Source: an uncultured Lachnospiraceae bacterium (GTDB lineage: Bacteria; Bacillota; Clostridia; Lachnospirales; Lachnospiraceae). From it: a DNA stretch of 64,000 nucleotides. Made by a program: the position numbers and the translations under genes. The notes beneath the pieces are model-generated. The model worked only from the letters and a program-made list of their open reading frames with translations. It did not search any database and was not told where the DNA came from. Below, one piece after another: positions 58,808 to 64,000 of the stretch. The number at the start of each line of letters is the position of its first letter. Within the stretch, counting starts at the first letter, position 1. Where the stretch lies: positions 1-64,000 of the forward strand of contig CAMZDG010000013.1 of assembly GCA_947305245.1 (NCBI GenBank), given 5' to 3'.

Positions 58808-59827
58808 ATGAAGATTATCGTTACTGGAGGAGCCGGATTTATCGGCAGCAATTTTATTTTTCACATGTTAAAGAAGTATCCTGATTATCGGATCATTTGT
58901 CTGGATTGCCTGACCTACGCTGGAAATCTTTCTACGCTGGCGCCTATTATGGACAACCCGAACTTCCGCTTTGTGAAGGAGAGCATCACCGACAGAGAGG
59001 CAGTTTACAAGCTCTTTGAGGAGGAGCATCCTGACATCGTCGTGAACTTTGCGGCAGAGAGCCACGTGGACCGTTCCATCGAGAACCCCGAGGTATTCCT
59101 GGACACGAATATTAAGGGAACCGCTGTTCTGATGGATGCCTGCAGAAAGTATGGCATTACTCGTTATCATCAGGTTTCGACGGATGAGGTTTACGGCGAT
59201 CTTCCTTTGGATCGTCCGGACATGTTCTTCACCGAGGAGACTCCGATCCACACGAGCAGCCCTTACAGCTCTTCGAAGGCCGGCGCTGACCTTTTGGTTC
59301 TGGCATATCACAGAACCTATGGCCTGCCTGTGACCATCAGCCGTTGTTCCAACAACTACGGCCCTTATCACTTCCCTGAGAAGCTGATCCCGCTGATGAT
59401 CGCGAATGCGCTGAATGATAAGCCGCTTCCCGTATATGGCGAGGGATTGAACGTGCGAGACTGGCTGTACGTGGAGGATCACTGCAAGGCCATCGACCTG
59501 ATCATCCATAAGGGCCGCGTCGGCGAGGTTTATAACATCGGCGGTCACAACGAGATGAAGAACATCGACATCGTGAAGCTGATTTGCAAGGAGCTTGGCA
59601 AGCCTGAGAGCCTGATCACGTACGTGACGGACCGCAAAGGCCATGACATGCGCTATGCGATCGATCCCACCAAGATCCACAATGAGCTTGGCTGGCTTCC
59701 TGAGACGAAGTTCGCTGACGGCATCAAGAAGACCATCAAATGGTATCTTGAAAACCGCGAGTGGTGGGAGACCATCATCTCCGGCGAGTACCAGAACTAC
59801 TACGAGAAGATGTATTCAAATAGATAA
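58808..59827 (+). CDS. rfbB: dTDP-glucose 4,6-dehydratase
   Basis: A 339-residue short-chain dehydrogenase-type enzyme: NAD motif GGAGFIGSNF (near 8), FAAESHVDRSI (near 80), catalytic STDEVYGDLP (near 120) with the Thr-Asp-Glu triad, and YSSSKAGADL (YxxxK near 158). The set is specific for RfbB rather than for UDP-sugar epimerases. It makes dTDP-4-keto-6-deoxyglucose for rhamnose. The other rhamnose genes are not nearby. AAGGAGGAAAG precedes ATG 58808. Confidence 0.94.
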   Translation: MKIIVTGGAGFIGSNFIFHMLKKYPDYRIICLDCLTYAGNLSTLAPIMDNPNFRFVKESITDREAVYKLFEEEHPDIVVNFAAESHVDRSIENPEVFLDTNIKGTAVLMDACRKYGITRYHQVSTDEVYGDLPLDRPDMFFTEETPIHTSSPYSSSKAGADLLVLAYHRTYGLPVTISRCSNNYGPYHFPEKLIPLMIANALNDKPLPVYGEGLNVRDWLYVEDHCKAIDLIIHKGRVGEVYNIGGHNEMKNIDIVKLICKELGKPESLITYVTDRKGHDMRYAIDPTKIHNELGWLPETKFADGIKKTIKWYLENREWWETIISGEYQNYYEKMYSNR

Positions 59828-59846
59828 ATAAAGCCAAGAACATGCG

Positions 59847-59888
59847 AATTCCCGCCATTTCTGAATTGAGAGATGGCGGGAATTTTGT
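59847..59888. terminator. bidirectional terminator between rfbB and a convergent gene
   Basis: AATTCCCGCCAT (59847-59858) and ATGGCGGGAATT (59873-59884) form a 12-base stem with T-rich flank on the plus strand; it ends at the stop of the minus-strand gene. Confidence 0.85.
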
Positions 59889-60392
59889 TTAGCTGTATTG
59901 AATGATAAAGCGATACTCCCCATTCTTGTATTCGAAAACATAGAAATGAGTGGTTTGAGTGTGGTGGGTCTCTTTCCTGTCCTCAATGGTGACTTGCAGA
60001 TCGGCCGGATCTACCGTATACGCATTGACCTTTTTACGTTTGATATCCTTTGTCGTCCAAGGCTCGGTTTCGGTCAGGGCCTTCCGAACCGCTGCCGCAC
60101 AGACATCCGGCATGGCATTGCAAAGGTCATCTATGGACTGATAGGCATAGGATTCCCTTTGACAGACCGGCTCTTGAAAGCCTTGTAATCCGTAGCATTC
60201 ATATATGTCTGCCAATTCCGGAAGATAGTCATGCTCGGCAAAGTGCACCCGGTCTTCAGGAGTCACTTCATGGACTTGCCAGCGCATGCAACCTATAAAA
60301 AAGGCACCCAATAGAAAAACAGTCCCTATCGTAAAGATGATCATACAGATGGCAACCAGTTTTATGATAAAACAGATAATATCCTCCAGCAT
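59889..60392 (-). CDS. small membrane-anchored protein of unknown function
   Basis: A 167-residue protein with one long hydrophobic N-terminal segment (about 3-36) and a soluble domain (VTPEDRVHFAEHDYLPELAD..., YVFEYKNGEYRFIIQYS) with Cys residues at about 35, 66, 78, 91 and 99. No family recognised. The domain is probably outside the cell. Confidence 0.55.
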   Translation of the reverse strand: MLEDIICFIIKLVAICMIIFTIGTVFLLGAFFIGCMRWQVHEVTPEDRVHFAEHDYLPELADIYECYGLQGFQEPVCQRESYAYQSIDDLCNAMPDVCAAAVRKALTETEPWTTKDIKRKKVNAYTVDPADLQVTIEDRKETHHTQTTHFYVFEYKNGEYRFIIQYS

Positions 60393-60545
60393 ATTGTTTG
60401 CCTCCGGGACGACGTAATTTGCTCTGTGTGCAGGCTCTGGTGGTAACGCGTCGACACTTCTTTATGGTTACTATACCATCACCAGCCATGAATGTCAATA
60501 ATAATTTATCGCAATACGATATATTATATCCGAAGGACGGAAAAA

Positions 60546-60574
60546 CCGCCGCCCGTAAAAAAACAGGGCGGCGG
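60546..60574 (-). terminator. terminator of the XRE-TPR gene
   Basis: On the minus strand CCGCCGCCC pairs with GGGCGGCGG around a T-rich loop and is followed by five T. Confidence 0.88.
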
Positions 60575-60615
60575 GATGATTTATGCCGGATGATTTATAT
60601 CGGATGATCTATGCC
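60574..60615. repeat. 14-bp tandem repeat x3 at the stop of the XRE-TPR gene
   Basis: GGATGATTTATGCC (60574-60587), GGATGATTTATATC (60588-60601), GGATGATCTATGCC (60602-60615). In the sense of the minus-strand gene the last-listed copy comes first and contains its TAG (60609-60611). Confidence 0.9.
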
Positions 60616-61685
60616 TGGAAGAGATCTGCGTATTTGGGGTCTTTCATGACCTGCTTTTTGAGCTTTGCAGGGTAGGTGTCGATCAGGTCCGTTAAGTATT
60701 CCGGCTTGCAGACTACGAAGTTTGCGAGAATGCCCTTTGCTTCCGAGAGCAGAGGGGATTCAAAATGGGGCTCCTGCGGGATGCCCTGCATGGAAACCGC
60801 CATGATCTTTGCATATTCCTTGTAATGCGCATGGGCGCGGGCGAGGAAGTTGAGCGACTCGCCATATTCCTTCAGCGCGGCGGAAGTCCTTGCACAGTAA
60901 AGGCTTAACATGCAAAGGTCACTGTGAAACATGCCATAGCTTTTTCTGTCAAAAACCATTTCGTACAAGCTGTACAGGGCCTCCATGAGTTCGATGCCCT
61001 TCCGCGAGCCTTTCAGGTCGTTGTTCCACAAAACTGCATTTTCCATGGTCCGTTCCAGGGAATGAAGAAGGGCGAGGATCGCCTCCCCGCGGTATTGTTC
61101 GGCATTGGCGAATTCCGGGATGGATGCGAGCAGAATTTCCTTGCAAAGCTCCACGCGAGGCTGAGAGCTTGCTTTGTGTTCGGCCTTTTCGAGCTCGCCC
61201 ATTCGTGCGTAAACGTATAAAAGGGATCCTACCACGTCAAGGTCTTGTTTCGAGAGCTCTTCGTATATGCCTGCGGCCTCCTCGAGATAAGGATTCTTGG
61301 GATCGGCTTCCTGGAAGCCTTTGCCTTGCAGCGCATTCGCCAGAAACTGCATGAGCTTGGGCTCTCCGGGAAATTCCTCCAGACATTTTCGAAGAAATTG
61401 AATCGTCTCCGTCATGTCTTCCCCGCTGATCATTCGCCGAAGCGCTTCCTGGGCATATTCGTTGATCTTGCCTTCCCGGTCGTTTTGATATCCGAACAGG
61501 GAGTCAATGGATACGTGAAAGTAGTTTGCAATGGCCGGGATCAGGCTCACGTCGGGATAGCAGGCGCCGGATTCCCACCTCGAAACCGCCTGCGCAGTTA
61601 CGCCTAGCGCGGTGGCCAGGTCTTCCTGTTTCCTGCCGTCCCGTTTCCGCAATTCTTTGATCTTTTCTCCAATATTCACTTGCAT
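60609..61685 (-). CDS. XRE-family regulator with TPR-like C-terminus
   Basis: A 358-residue protein with an N-terminal XRE helix-turn-helix (KQEDLATALGVTAQAVSRWES, about residues 19-40) and about 280 residues of amphipathic helices that look like degenerate TPR units (AQEALRRMISGEDMTETIQF, AAGIYEELSKQDLDVVGSLL). Such proteins often bind peptides or other proteins. ATG 61685 follows GGAGG. It lies upstream, on the same strand, of nothing but the small membrane protein. Confidence 0.82.
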   Translation of the reverse strand: MQVNIGEKIKELRKRDGRKQEDLATALGVTAQAVSRWESGACYPDVSLIPAIANYFHVSIDSLFGYQNDREGKINEYAQEALRRMISGEDMTETIQFLRKCLEEFPGEPKLMQFLANALQGKGFQEADPKNPYLEEAAGIYEELSKQDLDVVGSLLYVYARMGELEKAEHKASSQPRVELCKEILLASIPEFANAEQYRGEAILALLHSLERTMENAVLWNNDLKGSRKGIELMEALYSLYEMVFDRKSYGMFHSDLCMLSLYCARTSAALKEYGESLNFLARAHAHYKEYAKIMAVSMQGIPQEPHFESPLLSEAKGILANFVVCKPEYLTDLIDTYPAKLKKQVMKDPKYADLFQA

Positions 61686-61810
61686 ATTTCAACCTCCTCA
61701 ATCGTTTGCTGCACCGGTGTTGTACTAAGCATAGCAGAGAGCGGATCAAACATCAATTATCAATTATTTGTTTTATAGTCAACCATACGTTGATTCGAAG
61801 GGCATAATTA

Positions 61811-61847
61811 CACCCGCCATCCCACAGGTCAGTGAGAATGGCGGGTG
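61811..61847. terminator. hairpin after the XRE-methyltransferase gene
   Basis: CACCCGCCAT (61811-61820) and ATGGCGGGTG (61838-61847) are exact complements. It follows the minus-strand stop at 61852 by four bases; T tails are poor on both sides. Confidence 0.6.
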
Positions 61848-61851
61848 CTCC

Positions 61852-62967
61852 TTATTTCTTGCCATAAGAGATCAGGGTGCCTTTGTAGAAGGTGTATCCT
61901 GCGCTTGGATGTTCATCAAAGAAGGCGGAGATCTTGAGGTTGCGATCGATGTTAAGTTCCGCTTCCTGGCGGGTCATGCCGTGCGAGGTAAAGAAGAGGA
62001 TTGTGTTTTCACGCTGCTTTGGCGAAAGGCCCGTATTCCAGTCATTATATTTCAGGAAATCTTGCTTTGCCTCTTCATAGTCCGCGCTCTGCGGCGTCAC
62101 AAAGTTCACCTTGTCATTCGCACGCACGTCAACCTCGCGCAGCCCGAGCGAGCGCATCATATGTGCCGTACGGATCGCAACGGCGTAATCGCGCCCTTCC
62201 TGCTCCAGCTCGGTTCTCCAGTGCTTTTCCATTCCGTCATGGCGGCAGAGCTCAAAGTAATCCATGCCATCAACATAAAGACCGTCGCACTCAAACTCCC
62301 GGTTGGAATCGATGCAGACAATGTAAGCATCCTTTTTCGCAAACTCTATGATCTTTGCAAGAAATGCCTTAGGGTCATTTAAGTGCCGAAGCACGGCTTT
62401 GCACAGCACAAGATCATATTGTTCCTTCGCATGATAGTCGAAGACGTTCTTCGTGATGAATTCCACGGGATAATCTGCATCCGCAAAGAGATTTTCTCCG
62501 ACATCGGTCAATTTCTCCGTAATGTCAATTCCGGTATAGGAACTGCCCTTGGGCAGATAGGGCATGAACAGCTTGCCAAGGAACCCAAGGCCACATCCGC
62601 AATCCAACACTTTTACGGGCTGGTCAAGCTTCCAAACCTGTTCGATCAAAAACTTCGCATAATCATCGTTCCAGGAATTCTTTCTCGAACGGATCAGATA
62701 CTCGAGCTTTTCCGCCCAGAATTTCGAGGAGTCCGTTCCGGAGGAAACATAAGTTTCTTCGGCGAAGGGCACCAGGCCCATCAACTGGTCCACGGAGACC
62801 TCAAAGTATTCCGCAAGCGTGGGAAGAAAAGTGATGTCTGGCATGGCAGTGCCGTTTTCCCATTTGCTGATCGTCTGGAAAGAAACGCCGACGACGTCGG
62901 CGAGCTGTTGCTGCGTGAGATGTTTTTTGCGGCGCAGCTCCGCTAATCTTAATTTCACTTCCTTCAT
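61852..62967 (-). CDS. XRE regulator fused to a SAM methyltransferase
   Basis: A 371-residue fusion: XRE helix-turn-helix at residues 8-62 (TQQQLADVVGVSFQTISKWE), then a class-I methyltransferase with motif I VLDCGCGLGFLGKLF (near 120), TGIDITEKL and a post-motif YDLVLCKAVLRHLNDPKAFL. The C-terminal 80 residues are specific to this type. It overlaps the upstream isomerase gene by four bases and is probably co-translated with it. A regulator that carries its own enzyme suggests control by SAM or by the methylated substrate. Confidence 0.85.
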   Translation of the reverse strand: MKEVKLRLAELRRKKHLTQQQLADVVGVSFQTISKWENGTAMPDITFLPTLAEYFEVSVDQLMGLVPFAEETYVSSGTDSSKFWAEKLEYLIRSRKNSWNDDYAKFLIEQVWKLDQPVKVLDCGCGLGFLGKLFMPYLPKGSSYTGIDITEKLTDVGENLFADADYPVEFITKNVFDYHAKEQYDLVLCKAVLRHLNDPKAFLAKIIEFAKKDAYIVCIDSNREFECDGLYVDGMDYFELCRHDGMEKHWRTELEQEGRDYAVAIRTAHMMRSLGLREVDVRANDKVNFVTPQSADYEEAKQDFLKYNDWNTGLSPKQRENTILFFTSHGMTRQEAELNIDRNLKISAFFDEHPSAGYTFYKGTLISYGKK

Positions 62968-63788
62968 GTTTTCTCTCCTTGCATTGCTTCTTTGATATGG
63001 CGGAACTGTGCGTTGAGCATCTCAAAGTCCACCACGCCCTGTGCGTCAAAGGCAGTTGATTCCACCGTGAAAGTATCGTTGTAGCCAATCTTATGGATGA
63101 AATCAAAGAAGGCATGAAAGTCCACGTGGCCTTTGCCGATCGGCAGCGTCTTTAGCTTTGCCCATTCCTTGAAGGCTCCGCCATAATCGTTGACGTGATA
63201 ATGGCAGACATGGCCGTCCTTCCAAAGCCAGTCATTTTCAGGAGCATACAAAAGCTCCGTCTGCCCATGGAATTCTGCCATCTTTGTGTCAAACACGAAA
63301 TGAATGTCCTGATAAACATCAGCGAGCTGCTTCCATCTGGACATGGGATCTTGGTGCGTACAAACGATGTTTTCCACGAGCAGGTCGATCCCGCTTTCAT
63401 CCGTCAGCGCGCGAAGCTTTGCATAGGCTTCGAGGTTACTGCCGAAGTTGGAATCAGAGGTCATGCCGTCCCAAAGGTGGATGACAAGCTTTTTCGCACC
63501 GAGTTCTCCCGCGATATAGACATTTTTCTCGAAAAGGTCAAGAGCGGTCGCGAGGTCGCCCTTGCTGATGGATTCTCCGATGTGCTTTTCGCAGTGCATG
63601 ACGGGAATCTTCACCTGCATGGCGCGGATGGCCTTGAGGATGGAATTCATTTCCTCATACCAGGTGGAATACATCATAAATTCGAAGCCATCGCATTCGA
63701 GCTTTTCGGAGAAAGGCTTTAGCAGGTTGTAATCGCGCCCATTCGGCAGGCCGATGATGGCACCCGTGGAACATAAGATTTCACACAT
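62964..63788 (-). CDS. TIM-barrel sugar isomerase/epimerase-like protein
   Basis: A 274-residue protein of the xylose-isomerase-like/AP endonuclease family 2 fold. Metal-site candidates are VMHCEKHIGE, LVIHLWDGM, LLVENIVCTH, VFDTKMAEFHG, HYHVNDYGG and FTVESTAFD, spaced as in that family. It may isomerise or epimerise a sugar or act on a sugar acid. It starts at ATG 63788 after AAGGAG and is followed, with a four-base overlap, by the XRE-methyltransferase. Confidence 0.82.
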   Translation of the reverse strand: MCEILCSTGAIIGLPNGRDYNLLKPFSEKLECDGFEFMMYSTWYEEMNSILKAIRAMQVKIPVMHCEKHIGESISKGDLATALDLFEKNVYIAGELGAKKLVIHLWDGMTSDSNFGSNLEAYAKLRALTDESGIDLLVENIVCTHQDPMSRWKQLADVYQDIHFVFDTKMAEFHGQTELLYAPENDWLWKDGHVCHYHVNDYGGAFKEWAKLKTLPIGKGHVDFHAFFDFIHKIGYNDTFTVESTAFDAQGVVDFEMLNAQFRHIKEAMQGEKT

Positions 63789-63931
63789 GGTTAGAACTCC
63801 TTTGAAGACAATTGTTTTTTGATTGAAAACGCGGCGCGTTCGCTTGGAACAATTCTAACGTAACACAGAAAAATGACATTGTCTTGCGACTTGTCTGAGA
63901 GTTTTTTCAACTGCGAGGCGAAAGGACTACG

Positions 63932-63976
63932 GGGACGGGGTTCGTGGCTCATTTTTTGACCCACGAACCCCGTCCC
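63932..63976. repeat. paired inverted REP elements
   Basis: GGGACGGGGTTCGTGG (63932-63947) and its exact complement CCACGAACCCCGTCCC (63961-63976) enclose a 13-base T-rich loop. This is the only place in the window where two REP units stand head to head. The 143 bases between the isomerase start and this element contain no other visible feature. Confidence 0.85.
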
Positions 63977-64000
63977 TATGTCTCATTTCAGAGCATAGGT

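Noticed and set aside
63789..64000. Start of another gene at the right edge
   Set aside because: No frame with a start signal; the stretch holds only the promoter side of the isomerase gene and the REP pair.

Overview
The window looks like chromosome of a low-to-mid GC Gram-positive anaerobe of the Clostridia, most likely a Lachnospiraceae-type gut or rumen bacterium. Pointers are strong AGGAGG-type ribosome binding sites, GTG/TTG starts with short stop-start overlaps, lipoprotein signal peptides, a LytTR/DUF3021 pair, a Bce-type sensor-kinase/ABC module, a CD1871A-type CXXC peptide next to a TlpA-like lipoprotein, and several cyclic-di-GMP proteins. GH10 xylanase and GH31 enzymes suggest plant polysaccharide use. 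No rRNA, tRNA, CRISPR array or intact prophage was seen. Species cannot be named from this sequence.

Layout. 0.1-3.4 kb: a split ABC exporter operon (two different membrane subunits, one ATPase) closed by a MerR regulator, with a MerR-style promoter in front. 3.4-3.8 kb: a near-consensus promoter driving a strongly structured untranslated RNA that ends in terminators before a MutS2-like ATPase. 3.8-16 kb: mutS2-like, AlkD-like glycosylase, GH10 xylanase, a degenerate-GGDEF/EAL protein overlapping an orphan DNA methyltransferase, a YcxB-like protein, then GH31 divergent from an AraC regulator and a Y-family polymerase. 16-27 kb: two beta-helix-type surface proteins, a tocopherol-cyclase-like protein, a small Ser/Thr kinase, TcdA, a GGDEF protein, an MBL hydrolase, a TlpA / CXXC-peptide / polyferredoxin cassette and a radical SAM protein.

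28-38 kb is accessory and decaying: AT-richer DNA, a frameshifted REP-associated transposase flanked by inverted REP sequences, gene fragments (NUDIX, two GNAT, ArsC, Fic, integrase), a 7TM HD-GYP protein, orphan hypotheticals and a structured intergenic element. 38-48 kb returns to core-like content: LMW phosphatase, MATE pump, Bce-like two-component system plus ABC transporter, an aconitase-family hydratase and SseB. 48-64 kb: degenerate M23 protein, PrcB lipoprotein, PlsC, PyrC, a MerR-methyltransferase fusion, MazG, LytTR/DUF3021, an ECF sigma fused to an unknown domain, NadE, RfbB, two XRE regulators (one a methyltransferase fusion) and a TIM-barrel isomerase.

The two most unusual patterns run through the whole window. 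First, at seven genes the 3' end including the stop codon is the first copy of a short tandem repeat, with different unit sequence and length at each site, and two further repeats sit just upstream of start codons. Second, a REP family (GGGACGGGGTT...GTGGTTCATTT) occurs at five places, twice inside the C-terminal codons of otherwise ordinary genes, together with its likely but broken transposase.
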